A stretch of DNA of 64,000 bases from DATNPX01 sp036702975 (GTDB lineage: Bacteria > Cyanobacteriota > Vampirovibrionia > Obscuribacterales > Obscuribacteraceae). Below are positions 35,210-45,591 of the stretch, piece after piece. Location: NCBI GenBank assembly GCA_036702975.1, contig DATNPX010000049.1:1-64000 (forward strand), in the 5' to 3' direction. The notes beneath the pieces were generated by a model. The model saw only the letters and a list, made by a program, of their open reading frames with translations, was not told where the DNA came from and did not search any database. Positions within the stretch are counted from its first letter, which is position 1. The number at the start of each line of letters is the position of its first letter. A program made the translations under genes and the position numbers.

Positions 35210-38200
35210 GTGATTCTAATATCTCTGACACTACATAATTTCATGAGCTACGCAGACGCGTCGCTCGATCTCACACACGTTCCGATAGTCTGCGTAACAG
35301 GCTCCAATGGTGCCGGCAAATCAGCATTGTTAGATGCTCTCACATGGACGCTCTGGGAGAGTGGTCGCTCCAGTTCTGACGAAATGATCCGTTTAGGCGA
35401 AAAGGAAATGTGGACAGACCTTGTCTTTGCCCACGAAGGTGAACGTTACAGAGTTAGACGATCTAGACAAAAGATGAGCGTCAAAGGCGGTGCCAAAATA
35501 ACATCAAAAGGCACCCTGGAATTTCAGGTCCTCAATCGCTCGAAGCAGCTGCAACCTGAAGCCCTTGCCGCGGGTGCTATTGGCGGAACCGGCGCAGAGT
35601 GGAAAAAAGATACTGAAAGCATCGGTGGCAGTTGGCGGAGCTTGACTGCGGCAAGCATCAGGCAGACGCAGAAGGCTATCTGCGATCTATTACGCATGGA
35701 TTTCGACACCTTCGTGAATTCAGCGTATCTGAGGCAAGGTAAAGCTGACGAATTCACGACTCGCCCGCCATCCGAACGTAAGCAGATTCTTTCTGAGATT
35801 CTCGGATTATCTTATTACGACCGATTGCAAGAGAAAGCGAGAGAGCGCGTTCGACAGCTCAAATTAGAAACAGAAGTAGTCGCTCGTGAGTTAACGAATC
35901 TTCCAAACATCGAAAATGCATTGAAAGAGTCTCAGGAGAAGCTAACAATTTCGCGCCAAGAACTGGCAATATGCGAAGAGCAGCTACTTCTGCTGGAAAC
36001 GCAGCAGGCCGATAACGCCACTGAGCTTGCGTCGCTTCATTTAGCTAAGGAGCGGCTCCAGCTAGGAGACGAGCATGCTCAAACGTTGCGAGAAGATATA
36101 AGCACACTGCAAAAGCAGATCGACACATTGGACAAACAAATTCAAGCGATAGTCGAGATGCTCAGGAAGAGTCCTGAGATTGAAGCCGCAGCTGTCCACT
36201 TCGAAGAACTGAAATCCAAAGTAGAGACACTGGACAAATATGCCTTTGAAGTGCACGAGTTGAACGCGAAGAAAATGATTCATCAAACGCAGCTTGCAAC
36301 AATGCGGGCGAAGCTTGAGGTAGAGTCAACGTCACTCATGGCGAAACTCAAGGAGTGGGAAGAAAAAGTACAAAAGCTGGCTAAAGATACTGCAGAAAAA
36401 GACAAAATCTCGCAGGCTTATGTAGAGTATAGACGTTCGCTCGCAGATGAAGCAGATCTGGCATCAAGACAAGAAGCCTTCGCACGTCTGACCAATCGGG
36501 CTAATGAACTGGCTTCGCAGATCATGGAAAGCAAAATCCGCCTGGAAGCAGATCTCAATCAAAAAGAACAGGCGCTGGCTGAATACCACATCGTTCTCAA
36601 ATCACAAGAGGATCTTGAAGAACAAAAGTCCAGTTTGGAAACTGAAACAAAACAACTCGACCGCCTGGAGGCTGAATTTCAGCTGATCGAAGAAAACGGC
36701 ATCAAAATAAAATCGGCGATCGAATCAAAACAGCACAAGATAGAAAACCTTCGTCTCCAGCAGAGGGAGAAAGGCAGCAAAATCGATGAACTACACGCGC
36801 ATGCAGATTCGAGTATTTGTCCGCTCTGCTCAGCGCCAATCGTCGACAGAGCAGCTGTTGTCAGCCGTTACAAACAAGAAATAGAAAGCATGGAATACGA
36901 AGTTACGAAAGAGTCAGCGGCGATTGTGACTCTTGAGCTTGAAAGAGCGGAGTTGCGCAAAAAATACAGCGATGTGAGAGCGCGGTTGCAACGCCGCCAA
37001 TTGCTAGATAAGCAGATAGGCCAATTCAATGAAAAATTGATGGCCTTAGAGAGAGCAAAAGAGAGCCATGGAAAGCTCGAAAAGGAGATTCGAACGCTTA
37101 AGACACGCCTCAAAGAAGAGCTTTACGCGCAGCTTGAGAGAGAGAGTCTAATCGCAGTCAAAACTGAACTCCACAAACTAGAATTCGACCCAATGGCATA
37201 TGCCAATCTGCAGTCGCAGATACGCATGCAAAGACACGTTGAAGTTCGCTACCAGCAATTGCAGCGTGATGTAGTCGAAAAACGCAAAATAGACGAAATC
37301 TTGCCGGAACTGACAGAGCAATTGAAGAAACTACAAGACTCGCTAAGCGGAGAGACTTATGCAGTCGAGGACCGTCAGTTGGTAGCCGAAATCCAGTCGA
37401 AGATCGCAAGCTTCAACTATGACCGAACCACTCACGCCGAAATGAAAGAGGAGCTGGCAAAGCTGCTTCCATCAAGCGAGTTGCGCCGAGAGTTGCAAGC
37501 AGCCGTTTCAGAAAAGCCAAAGCTAGAAGAGTCGGTGCGTGTGTGTGCAAGCCAGCTCAAAATAAAGAGCGATCAACTGGCAAGTCTCGAGACTGAACGA
37601 GAGAAGCTGGCGGCAAGCTTGAACTTGCTGCCACAACTTCAAACAATAGCGGAAGAGTTGAAGCCCCAAATCGCAAACGCAAAAACCGACAAGGACAGAG
37701 TTGCAAAACAGATGGCGGTACTGGAAGCTGAGTGCCGGAACTTCAACCGTGATCTCAACCAGTTAAACCTCAGCCAAACTAAACTGGCAGAACTCAATGA
37801 ACAGTTAGATGACCACCAGTTCCTGGCAGAAGCGTTCGGCAAGAAAGGTATTCAGGCTGTAATTATCGAAAATGCGATACCGGAAATTGAAGCTGAATCC
37901 AATCGCATCCTCTCCCGGCTGACAGAAAATAAAATGCACGTGGCTTTTATCACGCAGCAGAAAAACAAATCCGGTGGAATCAACGAAACACTAGATCTGG
38001 TAATTGGAGACGAACTCGGAACTCGCAACTATGAGATGTTCAGTGGTGGCGAGGCTTTCAAAGTCAACTTTGCTGTGCGTGTCGCGCTTTCACGATTACT
38101 TGCACGCAGGTCTGGAGCGAAACTGGAAACGCTAATCATCGATGAGGGTTTCGGCTCTCAAGACGAATATAGCAGGGAACGTCTTGTTCGTTCAATACAG

Positions 38201-38326
38201 GCAATCCAGAACGAGTTCGCCCGCATAATCGTAATTACGCACATGAGCGACATAAAAGAAATGTTTCCGGTGCAAATCCATGTGACAAAGGTTCGTGGAG
38301 CATCGGAACTTCAAGTCATGTATTGA
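35210..38326 (+). CDS. sbcC: SbcC/Rad50-type ATPase, DNA double-strand-break nuclease subunit
   Basis: SbcC forms a DNA-end-processing complex with the SbcD nuclease. The 1038-residue length is normal (E. coli SbcC is 1048). The features are a Walker A motif (GSNGAGKS, 31-38), long coiled coils with a CPLC zinc hook at Cys537/Cys540 in the middle, the ABC signature FSGGEAFK (about 943) and a Walker B motif TLIIDEGFGSQDE (about 975). The start is GTG. No sbcD lies next to it, unlike in many genomes. It overlaps the convergent hydrolase gene by 11 bp. Confidence 0.93.
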   Translation: MILISLTLHNFMSYADASLDLTHVPIVCVTGSNGAGKSALLDALTWTLWESGRSSSDEMIRLGEKEMWTDLVFAHEGERYRVRRSRQKMSVKGGAKITSKGTLEFQVLNRSKQLQPEALAAGAIGGTGAEWKKDTESIGGSWRSLTAASIRQTQKAICDLLRMDFDTFVNSAYLRQGKADEFTTRPPSERKQILSEILGLSYYDRLQEKARERVRQLKLETEVVARELTNLPNIENALKESQEKLTISRQELAICEEQLLLLETQQADNATELASLHLAKERLQLGDEHAQTLREDISTLQKQIDTLDKQIQAIVEMLRKSPEIEAAAVHFEELKSKVETLDKYAFEVHELNAKKMIHQTQLATMRAKLEVESTSLMAKLKEWEEKVQKLAKDTAEKDKISQAYVEYRRSLADEADLASRQEAFARLTNRANELASQIMESKIRLEADLNQKEQALAEYHIVLKSQEDLEEQKSSLETETKQLDRLEAEFQLIEENGIKIKSAIESKQHKIENLRLQQREKGSKIDELHAHADSSICPLCSAPIVDRAAVVSRYKQEIESMEYEVTKESAAIVTLELERAELRKKYSDVRARLQRRQLLDKQIGQFNEKLMALERAKESHGKLEKEIRTLKTRLKEELYAQLERESLIAVKTELHKLEFDPMAYANLQSQIRMQRHVEVRYQQLQRDVVEKRKIDEILPELTEQLKKLQDSLSGETYAVEDRQLVAEIQSKIASFNYDRTTHAEMKEELAKLLPSSELRRELQAAVSEKPKLEESVRVCASQLKIKSDQLASLETEREKLAASLNLLPQLQTIAEELKPQIANAKTDKDRVAKQMAVLEAECRNFNRDLNQLNLSQTKLAELNEQLDDHQFLAEAFGKKGIQAVIIENAIPEIEAESNRILSRLTENKMHVAFITQQKNKSGGINETLDLVIGDELGTRNYEMFSGGEAFKVNFAVRVALSRLLARRSGAKLETLIIDEGFGSQDEYSRERLVRSIQAIQNEFARIIVITHMSDIKEMFPVQIHVTKVRGASELQVMY

Positions 38327-39095
38327 CGGACGACTGCAGCAACCGGCTTACCAATTTATCCATCTCCGGCCAGACTTCAGAGAACGGATTTATGACATCA
38401 AAATGTCCAGCTTTAGGCAATGCCAAAAGACTGACTGTCTCTTTTTCTTTCTTCGCCTCTATATAATCACTGCTAAAGGAAAAGGGCACGACGTCATCGG
38501 CATTCCCATGCACAAGCCATTGCTTTGCCTTTATCGAAAGTTCGAAGGGAGAGGCCTCTCGATAGTGCTCCGGTACTGAGTCTGGCGTTCCTCCCAAGAA
38601 TTCAACCACGGCGTCGTTACTCAGATGGAGTTCATAACATTTGCGAGCATCTGATACCGCCGCTAATGGCATCACATGTTCTAGAGTTGGTTCATGCGCC
38701 GCCAGACACAACGCTAAATGGCCGCCAGCCGAATGACCGCTGACGAGAAATCGTCCTCTATCCAGATTGTGTTGTGCCGCATTTTGACGAATAAACCGAT
38801 AAGCAAGCGCGAGGTCCTCAAGCGAGCCAGGCCAACCACCCCCCTTATCACCAGCGCGCCGATACTCTACGTTCCATGTGGCGAAACCGCTGCGAGTAAG
38901 CGCCGCGCAATAATGTCCGGCATGTCCCAAACCATACAGGTTACGCCAGAACCCACCATGGATATTCATGACGACGGGGAATGGTCCAGCACCCGCAGGC
39001 AACCGCAGTTCGCCGAACTGGTTAGGATCAGAGCCGTAGCTCAGCCGCTTATCCACCGGCGGCGGAGTGAGATTAAGAAACTCGTCTTCAGTCAT
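38316..39095 (-). CDS. Alpha/beta hydrolase (BD-FAE or kynurenine-formamidase-like esterase)
   Basis: Taking ATG at 39095 gives 259 residues; an open frame continues to 39308 but would overlap the divergent NDH-2 gene. The fold markers are the oxyanion motif NIHGGFW, nucleophile Ser122 in GHSAGGH, an acid in NADDVVP and the catalytic His in AGHFD. This layout matches small esterases related to kynurenine formamidase. The substrate is unknown. No ribosome site is apparent at the chosen start. Confidence 0.8.
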   Translation of the reverse strand: MTEDEFLNLTPPPVDKRLSYGSDPNQFGELRLPAGAGPFPVVMNIHGGFWRNLYGLGHAGHYCAALTRSGFATWNVEYRRAGDKGGGWPGSLEDLALAYRFIRQNAAQHNLDRGRFLVSGHSAGGHLALCLAAHEPTLEHVMPLAAVSDARKCYELHLSNDAVVEFLGGTPDSVPEHYREASPFELSIKAKQWLVHGNADDVVPFSFSSDYIEAKKEKETVSLLALPKAGHFDVINPFSEVWPEMDKLVSRLLQSSVNT

Positions 39096-39186
39096 GGGGC
39101 AATTATAATTTACACGGCCTACTCGAGGGTATTGGGTATAGATTGTAGATGGAAAGATGGATGCTAGAAGCAACCTGTAGGGGAAA

Positions 39187-41283
39187 ATGCCACAGACTGG
39201 TATGCCACTTACCATAGTCATACTTGGCGGCGGATTTGCGGGTATCAAATGCGCCAAAACCTTGAGCAAATTGTTGCAGGGGCGCCCGCACAAGATTGTC
39301 GTTTTCAATCGCGAAAATCATATGGTCTTCCATCCTCTTCTGGCGGAGGTGGCCAGTGCAGCTGTGCAACCGCAGGATGTGGGAGCACCGTTACGTCAAC
39401 TTTTGAAAGATGCAGAATGTCGAACCGAAGAGGTATTAGGCATCGATCTGGAAGAACAAACAGTTGAATACGAAGCTCACAACGGCGAACGCCGCCAGAT
39501 GAAGTATCACCAGCTCGTGGTCGCTTGCGGAAGTGAATCAAACATGGCTGTCGTGCCAGGAATGGGAGATCATGCCTTCGGACTGAAAACAATCGGTGAC
39601 GCATTGGCATTGCAGTCGCATATTATGGAGCAGCTGGAAAAAGCAGAAGTATGCGAGGACGTAGCTCAAAAACAGCGCTATCTCTCGTTCGTAGTCGTTG
39701 GTGGTGGATTTAGCGGTGTAGAAGTCGCTGGTGAAATCAATGGACTCGTGCGACGCAGTTTGAAATTTTTCAAGCATATCTCGCGTGAGGATGTGAGCGT
39801 AACTATCGTTCACTCGCGTGACCGGCTGTTACCGGAAGTGAACCCATCGCTGGGCGACTTTGCCCTGCGCAAGATGCGCCAGTCCGGGCTGCAGATTTTA
39901 CTAAACGTGCAAGTTATACGAGCCACGAGTCAGGGCGTGGTCTTGAAGGACGGGAAACACATTTCTGCCGGCACGATTGTATGCACAATCGGCACGTCCA
40001 TAGCGCCTATAGTTCAGCGCATGACCACAGCCAAAGAGAGAGGTCGCCTCGTAGTCAACGCCGACATGAGTTTGCCAGACCATCCAAATGTGTGGGCTAT
40101 TGGAGATTGCGCCAACATCATTAACGCAGTGACAAAAAGTCCATCGCCACCAGTTGCTCAATTTGCAGAACGCCAAGGGAAGCAAGTCGCCCACAATATT
40201 TTTGCCAGACTTACCGACAGAGAGACAAAACCATTCTCGTTCAAAATGCTCGGCTCGCTTTGTTCAATTGGCGGACATGATGCGGTGGCAGAAATTATGG
40301 GTGCTCAAATATCAGGATTTCCAGCCTGGTTCCTGTGGCGCGGCATCTACTTGATGAAGCTTCCGTCACTCCCGCAGCAGATCAAAGTCGGCATCGAGTG
40401 GGCCTTTGATCTTATTTTCCCTAGAACGCTTGCTCATTTAAAAACCGATCGGTCGAAAAAAGTGACACGTGCATACTTCGCCTCAGGAGATTGGGTATTT
40501 CGCGAGCACGATCCAGCCACTGACTTTTACATGATCGAAGCCGGAGAGATAGAGATTGTGAAAGGCGGTGACGCTGGCGAGGTGATTGCCATCTTAGGAG
40601 TCGGAGACTTTTTTGGCGAAGGCGCATTGCTTGATGCACGTGCAAGGAATGCCTCCGTCAGAGCACGCACTGATGTCGAACTGGTTGTTATGGGAAGCAG
40701 CGTTTTTGCGGAAATAAGCGGTGCACTGGCACCACTCAAAGAGTCGCTAGCCAGCGCCATGAAAAGACGACGCAACATCTGGACCAACCTGGACAACATC
40801 CGCACCGTGCTTGAGGCCATTCCTCTCTCTCTTGTTACCGATGCTCTGCCCGGCGCGCCACTGCCACCAGACGCATCAGTATTTGAAGCTATAGAGAGAA
40901 TGAACAAACATCGACTAGACTTTTGCGCCGTCGTCGATAGGGAGCAAACCTTGTTGGGGATCATCACACGAGCGGATCTTCTGCAAGCTATAGAAGTGGC
41001 ATCCTCACTTTCAAAAGACCAACAGCTGGATATCTCCGTCAAGAGCATCATGGTCAAAGATCCGGTGGCGATTTCGACGAGCGACACAACTCTGCTTGCA
41101 TTTACCACTATGCGTGAACGCGGCATGACTAGTCTCTTGATCGTCGAGAGTGGAAGCCACCGTAGAGTTCAGGGCTATGTGCGCCTAGAGAATATTATGG
41201 ATGAAGTTGTACAGAGAAGCACCGGTGCAATTCGACCCAAGGTGTCATCGCGCAGCGCCTTGACTAAAGAGATAAGCATTTAG
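39187..41283 (+). CDS. NDH-2 type NADH dehydrogenase fused to cNMP-binding and CBS domains
   Basis: This is a 698-residue fusion. Residues 1-420 are a type II NADH:quinone oxidoreductase with two dinucleotide folds, for FAD (ILGGGFAGIKCAK, about 11-23) and NADH (VVVGGGFSGVEVAGEI, about 169). WAIGDCANI (near 305) is the FAD-contact motif, and an amphipathic Trp/Phe-rich end (376-418) suits membrane attachment. Residues about 423-540 form a cyclic-nucleotide-binding domain with the phosphate cassette GDFFGEGALL and ARARNASV. Residues about 555-690 are a CBS pair. Standalone NDH-2 enzymes are about 400-430 residues, so cNMP and adenylate-type sensing may regulate NADH oxidation. An AGGGG ribosome site precedes the ATG. 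Its stop overlaps the convergent aminopeptidase stop. Confidence 0.88.
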   Translation: MPQTGMPLTIVILGGGFAGIKCAKTLSKLLQGRPHKIVVFNRENHMVFHPLLAEVASAAVQPQDVGAPLRQLLKDAECRTEEVLGIDLEEQTVEYEAHNGERRQMKYHQLVVACGSESNMAVVPGMGDHAFGLKTIGDALALQSHIMEQLEKAEVCEDVAQKQRYLSFVVVGGGFSGVEVAGEINGLVRRSLKFFKHISREDVSVTIVHSRDRLLPEVNPSLGDFALRKMRQSGLQILLNVQVIRATSQGVVLKDGKHISAGTIVCTIGTSIAPIVQRMTTAKERGRLVVNADMSLPDHPNVWAIGDCANIINAVTKSPSPPVAQFAERQGKQVAHNIFARLTDRETKPFSFKMLGSLCSIGGHDAVAEIMGAQISGFPAWFLWRGIYLMKLPSLPQQIKVGIEWAFDLIFPRTLAHLKTDRSKKVTRAYFASGDWVFREHDPATDFYMIEAGEIEIVKGGDAGEVIAILGVGDFFGEGALLDARARNASVRARTDVELVVMGSSVFAEISGALAPLKESLASAMKRRRNIWTNLDNIRTVLEAIPLSLVTDALPGAPLPPDASVFEAIERMNKHRLDFCAVVDREQTLLGIITRADLLQAIEVASSLSKDQQLDISVKSIMVKDPVAISTSDTTLLAFTTMRERGMTSLLIVESGSHRRVQGYVRLENIMDEVVQRSTGAIRPKVSSRSALTKEISI

Positions 41284-44057
41284 CCAGCCTCTTTTTTCAC
41301 CCAATGTCTAATTCGGTCGGCATAACGCTGAGTGTAGATAACTGAAATATGGAGGGATTCAAGGGTCCGCGCCACCTCAGCTTTACCGTTTGGCACCGGA
41401 TGTTTTGCATACCATGCAATAACTTCTTTTTCCTTCTCAGCCGTGTGGAAAGCATCTCCAACACTGGCAAGCGCACGCAAGGGCTCCACAGGAAATCTCT
41501 TCAAAATCTCGTCCCAATGCTGTTTCAGGAAAGCCCAGGCAACATCGCGAGTATATTTGTTAAAAACGAGCGAACACATCAATCCTACTGCCCACTGACC
41601 TTTGACTTGGTTAGTCATACACAAATCGAGAGTGCGTTTGGCAAGCTCTGGTTGATGGAATCCGCCAAGGTCGTAGAATGCATATTCTGCGTCGACCGGC
41701 GATTTCGCGTTCTTCCAGAGTTTTAAGAACTCTTCGTATTCGCTTACACCACCATTGAAGGTAACGATCTCCATCATGGTCTCGACCAAATCAGGATTAA
41801 CTGAATTGTGATCTTTGAGATATTTCTGGAAGTTTGCAAATGCCTCATCTCGTGTCTCTTTGTCGTTGCCACGCGTGCCAAGCAATCCGAGCACCGAGCA
41901 GCGCAACTCTTTAGTCTGCTGCGTATCTGTCTCTTTCTGGTTCCAGCCGTTTAGCTTTGACTTCAAGGGTTTCAGGTAATTGCGAATAAGACGTTGGTAA
42001 CTGCCAACCGTATCAGGAGTCATGTACTTATCTGGGCCGAAGAGATATGAGACAAGAGTACTTAGGATCATCGGATCGTCTTCGGTGGGAATTTTTTTGA
42101 TGAAGTCGTAGTCGTCTTCAATATTGATATCGCCTGGCAAGACCAAAGAAGAACAGTCATTTAACAAAACAAGTTTTTCATCAGCGGTGAGGTTGGCAAA
42201 TGATTGTTGGAGGGACAGCAAATGTTTGTGCCCGTAGCACGTCTTGTAATAGCCTTTGCCGCCAGAGTTGATGTAGACAGGATCTTTGTTCGGCTCTAGC
42301 TGAATGTCATTTTCCCTCTCTGACAGAAGCTTGTTGATCGACTCTTTATGCCCTTCTGTTGAAGATTGTGCGGAAACCACTCGCATGCAGAGCGGTACTA
42401 CCCATAGTGTCGAGTCTTTCTTATCCTGGCCAAGTTGTAACTGTTTATATTGCGAAAGGTGAACCGAGCCACCGTTTTCTGAGAATGTGGCATTAATCTG
42501 CGGATACCCGGCTTGCATAACGAAACTGCGAGCAATGGCGGCAACAGGCACGCCACTTGCTTCGGCAGAGAGTGCATTCCAGAGCTCTTCACCTGAAGCA
42601 TTTGAAAACTGATGGTCTTTTAGATAGCGCCTGACTCCACGCTGAAAGGTGGGAGCTGATATGAAAGACTCAATCATGCGCAGGACTGAGGCTCCCTTGG
42701 AATAAGTAATCACGTCAATCATCTCCACGGCCTGCGATGGATTGGTAACTGCTGCGTGAATTGCGCGAGTAGTCTTGAGCGAATCTGTGTACATAGCGCG
42801 CTGTTTCGTGAATAGGGCCTCAGTCAATGGGCGCCATTCAGGATGAAGGGCGTCTTCAACCTTGGTCGCCATCCATGTAGCAAACGATTCATTTAGCCAG
42901 AGGTCATCCCACCACTTCATGGTCACAAGGTCACCAAACCATTGATGAGCCATCTCGTGAGCCATTACCGAGAAGCAGCTTTGGCGCTGGAAAGAAGAAC
43001 CGGTCTTATCATCTATGAGAAGAGTAGAGTCTGGAAAGACAATGGCTCCCACATTTTCCATGCCACCAAATCCGAACTCAGGCAAAGCAATCAAATCCAA
43101 CTTCTTGCCTAGATACGGAAGACCAAAGTAATGAGTGAGGTACTCAAGAATCCGAGGCGCCTGACTCAAAGCGTAACCGCCAAGCTTCTCATTGCCTGCA
43201 ATTGTCCACAAACTAATAGGAATACCGCATGAAGTCACAGTACCGGATTTCTTGAAATCACCACACGTGAGTGACACCAAATATGAAGACATCTTCGGTG
43301 TCGGCTCAAACCGTACAGTTTTCTTGTCAGAGCCACTCATTTCCTCATGTGCGATAGGAGTATTTGAGATTGCGGTTAGATTGCGGTCTAGCTTTACCGA
43401 TAGCTGGAACGTCGCTTTACAGGCCGGCTCGTCATAACAAGGGAAGACACGTCTGGCATCGGTCGGCTCGAGCTGCGTTGCTGCGAACCAACGTTTCTTG
43501 TGAGCAGAATCTTCAAAGGAAGCCCGATAAAATCCTTGCAGTTTCGTGTTGAGCGTGCCATGAAAACTGCAGCTGAGATTGTAGACACCGGGATTTAGTA
43601 CAGATGTAGAGATGAACGCCACCTTCTCTTTCGCGGCATCAGGCTTAACGGTTAGTGGCTGAACGTTCCCACTTTTTGCTTCAGTGGTCGTCACATCCGG
43701 AATTTGGCAGATCTTCGCATCTGATATTTGCAAATCTAATGCATTCAAGACTATCTGCTTAGTGTTCTTGTAAACTTTGAGACGAATCGTCTCCGAGCCT
43801 GTGAAGCTGAACTTAGGCATGTTCGGTTCGAGCGATATCTCGTAATCGATGGGGCGCGAATCGTCCGGCAAGCGATACTTAGCGCTCTCGGTCTGAGCAT
43901 CTTTGGCAGTTTTTCCAACATTCGCAGCTGATTCAGAGAATGCTGGAACGTTCACAGCGGTCAGAAAATAAGTAGACAGGAACACGAGAGCTAAAACTAC
44001 TCCAGATGCCCGCTTCGAAATGCCAGCAACGGAAGTCTGCATAGGACTGGAAGTCAT
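41280..44057 (-). CDS. M1-family zinc aminopeptidase
   Basis: A 925-residue aminopeptidase that removes N-terminal residues from peptides. A hydrophobic N-terminal segment (about 18-38) suggests export or membrane anchoring. The substrate-anchoring motif GGMEN is at 331-335 and the zinc site is HEMAH (367-371) with Glu390 in WLNES. The C-terminal half is the helical ERAP1/PepN-like domain. It is larger than the mammalian-type core but within the range of bacterial M1 enzymes. A 4-bp stop overlap links it to the convergent NDH-2 gene. Confidence 0.92.
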   Translation of the reverse strand: MTSSPMQTSVAGISKRASGVVLALVFLSTYFLTAVNVPAFSESAANVGKTAKDAQTESAKYRLPDDSRPIDYEISLEPNMPKFSFTGSETIRLKVYKNTKQIVLNALDLQISDAKICQIPDVTTTEAKSGNVQPLTVKPDAAKEKVAFISTSVLNPGVYNLSCSFHGTLNTKLQGFYRASFEDSAHKKRWFAATQLEPTDARRVFPCYDEPACKATFQLSVKLDRNLTAISNTPIAHEEMSGSDKKTVRFEPTPKMSSYLVSLTCGDFKKSGTVTSCGIPISLWTIAGNEKLGGYALSQAPRILEYLTHYFGLPYLGKKLDLIALPEFGFGGMENVGAIVFPDSTLLIDDKTGSSFQRQSCFSVMAHEMAHQWFGDLVTMKWWDDLWLNESFATWMATKVEDALHPEWRPLTEALFTKQRAMYTDSLKTTRAIHAAVTNPSQAVEMIDVITYSKGASVLRMIESFISAPTFQRGVRRYLKDHQFSNASGEELWNALSAEASGVPVAAIARSFVMQAGYPQINATFSENGGSVHLSQYKQLQLGQDKKDSTLWVVPLCMRVVSAQSSTEGHKESINKLLSERENDIQLEPNKDPVYINSGGKGYYKTCYGHKHLLSLQQSFANLTADEKLVLLNDCSSLVLPGDINIEDDYDFIKKIPTEDDPMILSTLVSYLFGPDKYMTPDTVGSYQRLIRNYLKPLKSKLNGWNQKETDTQQTKELRCSVLGLLGTRGNDKETRDEAFANFQKYLKDHNSVNPDLVETMMEIVTFNGGVSEYEEFLKLWKNAKSPVDAEYAFYDLGGFHQPELAKRTLDLCMTNQVKGQWAVGLMCSLVFNKYTRDVAWAFLKQHWDEILKRFPVEPLRALASVGDAFHTAEKEKEVIAWYAKHPVPNGKAEVARTLESLHISVIYTQRYADRIRHWVKKEAG

Positions 44058-44097
44058 CCTTTAAACCTATAAGTAACTGCAAATAGTCCGGATAATT

Positions 44098-45435
44098 CTA
44101 GTACGTTTTGATCAAAAATTTGCCATAGGTGTGGAACAGGGTCACTGTCGACCACATGTAGACGATAAAATCAAACCCCACGAAAGACAACACAATCTTT
44201 TCGCCATGTTTCTTACTCAAAGCCATAAGACCGCTGACAGTCATTGCCACGATGGGCACTTCACAGCCAAACAGGTAGCGCCCCTGTGGTCCGCCAAGAT
44301 TGAGGCTGCTCGACCAAATCATGGCAGCGAGGGTGGCAATCAGAGCTATGGCAAATACAGAGTAAATTGCTACATATTTTAGTTTCTCAAGATCTTCTTT
44401 ACTGACGTCATCAATACTTTTCATTCGTAACTTGAGCGAAAGCAATGAGCCAAACTCTTTGAAGAATCCCATACGCCTGATACCGCCAGCGATGGCAGCA
44501 AGCGAATAGAACAGATAGATGAAATAAAACGGTCGCCACAAATAGCGAGTCATATACCCAAACATTCCCCAATAGCTGAAATAGGTCATTCGCCACCAGC
44601 GGAATTCTTTGATCACATGCCAGATGCTCTCCTTGTACTGGAGCGGTCGGCCGTAAGTCACGGCCCAAATTCGGCGCATAGTCTGAGTTCCTAGGAGATC
44701 ACCGGGATATTCCTGCAATTCTCGCGCCACCCACCAGTTGCAGGTAAGTGCAAACACGCTGACTGCGATCCCGCAAGAAGCAAAAACTAAAGCCAGCGAT
44801 GCACCGTTGAGCCATCCCGCGGCAAGCAGACCGCATCCCGCCGCAAGCACAACGGCCAAAGAGGCATACTTGCTCAACGCAATTACGCCAGACAAAAGCC
44901 CCAACAAAGTGCAACCGCCCAGCGTAAGCCCCTGCATGATCATCCGCACGACAAGCCACAAGATAAGAGCCGCCGCCGCCACGGCTGTCGAATCGCAGTT
45001 GATATAGCCGTGGAGGAGTGCCATCTGTGGATGAAAAAGCACGATTGCCGGCAGAGACAGCGTAGCGATACGACTCTTCGGATAAAGCTCACGCCCTATC
45101 AAATAAACGGCCCAGATTAAGATTACGCCCATTAAAAGGCTGCCCAGCCGCGCAGTTATAGACAGCTCGCAAAAGGGCAAGAGCTTGCTAAGTAACACAT
45201 GCGGTATATATCCCATCTGCGGCAACGACCCATAAACCGCGGAAGGACCACCAGAGAAGACATCGATGTGTGAAGGAAGCCGGGCATGCTCGACGATGAA
45301 TTTGACAACCCAAAAATGGGCAAACTCGTCCGGAGCCTCCACCATCGGGACCATGAACAACCAAGGTAATCTGGTCAAAAGACAGAGAAACGTCAGGGCT
45401 ATCAAATCAGTCCAAACGTATGAATTGCTTTTCAA
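44098..45435 (-). CDS. Polytopic membrane protein, GT-C/DUF2142-like
   Basis: This 445-residue protein has about 10 membrane spans. The first periplasmic loop carries an acidic APDEFAHFW motif, and GGPQGRYLFG lies near the C-terminus; both resemble GT-C glycosyltransferase families such as DUF2142. Those enzymes use polyprenyl-phosphate sugars on the outer face of the membrane. The start is TTG at 45435, chosen because the frame closes at 45460 and no ATG or GTG lies upstream in frame. The substrate is unknown. Confidence 0.7.
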   Translation of the reverse strand: MKSNSYVWTDLIALTFLCLLTRLPWLFMVPMVEAPDEFAHFWVVKFIVEHARLPSHIDVFSGGPSAVYGSLPQMGYIPHVLLSKLLPFCELSITARLGSLLMGVILIWAVYLIGRELYPKSRIATLSLPAIVLFHPQMALLHGYINCDSTAVAAAALILWLVVRMIMQGLTLGGCTLLGLLSGVIALSKYASLAVVLAAGCGLLAAGWLNGASLALVFASCGIAVSVFALTCNWWVARELQEYPGDLLGTQTMRRIWAVTYGRPLQYKESIWHVIKEFRWWRMTYFSYWGMFGYMTRYLWRPFYFIYLFYSLAAIAGGIRRMGFFKEFGSLLSLKLRMKSIDDVSKEDLEKLKYVAIYSVFAIALIATLAAMIWSSSLNLGGPQGRYLFGCEVPIVAMTVSGLMALSKKHGEKIVLSFVGFDFIVYMWSTVTLFHTYGKFLIKTY

Positions 45436-45591
45436 TCGAAACTTCGCAATGTCCCTAAATTAAGCATTGGAGAGGTAGCCTAAAGCAGTAGTCGGCTCAG
45501 GTCAAGCCCTGCAAACTCAGATTGGCGGAAAGACGGCGCAAATTAGCTAGCCAAATTAGCTATCATTGACTGTGTAAAAGAAGCGGAAGCT

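Noticed and set aside
39096..39308. N-terminal extension of the alpha/beta hydrolase frame
   Set aside because: It overlaps the divergent NDH-2 gene and has no hydrolase sequence; the ATG at 39095 gives a normal-length protein.
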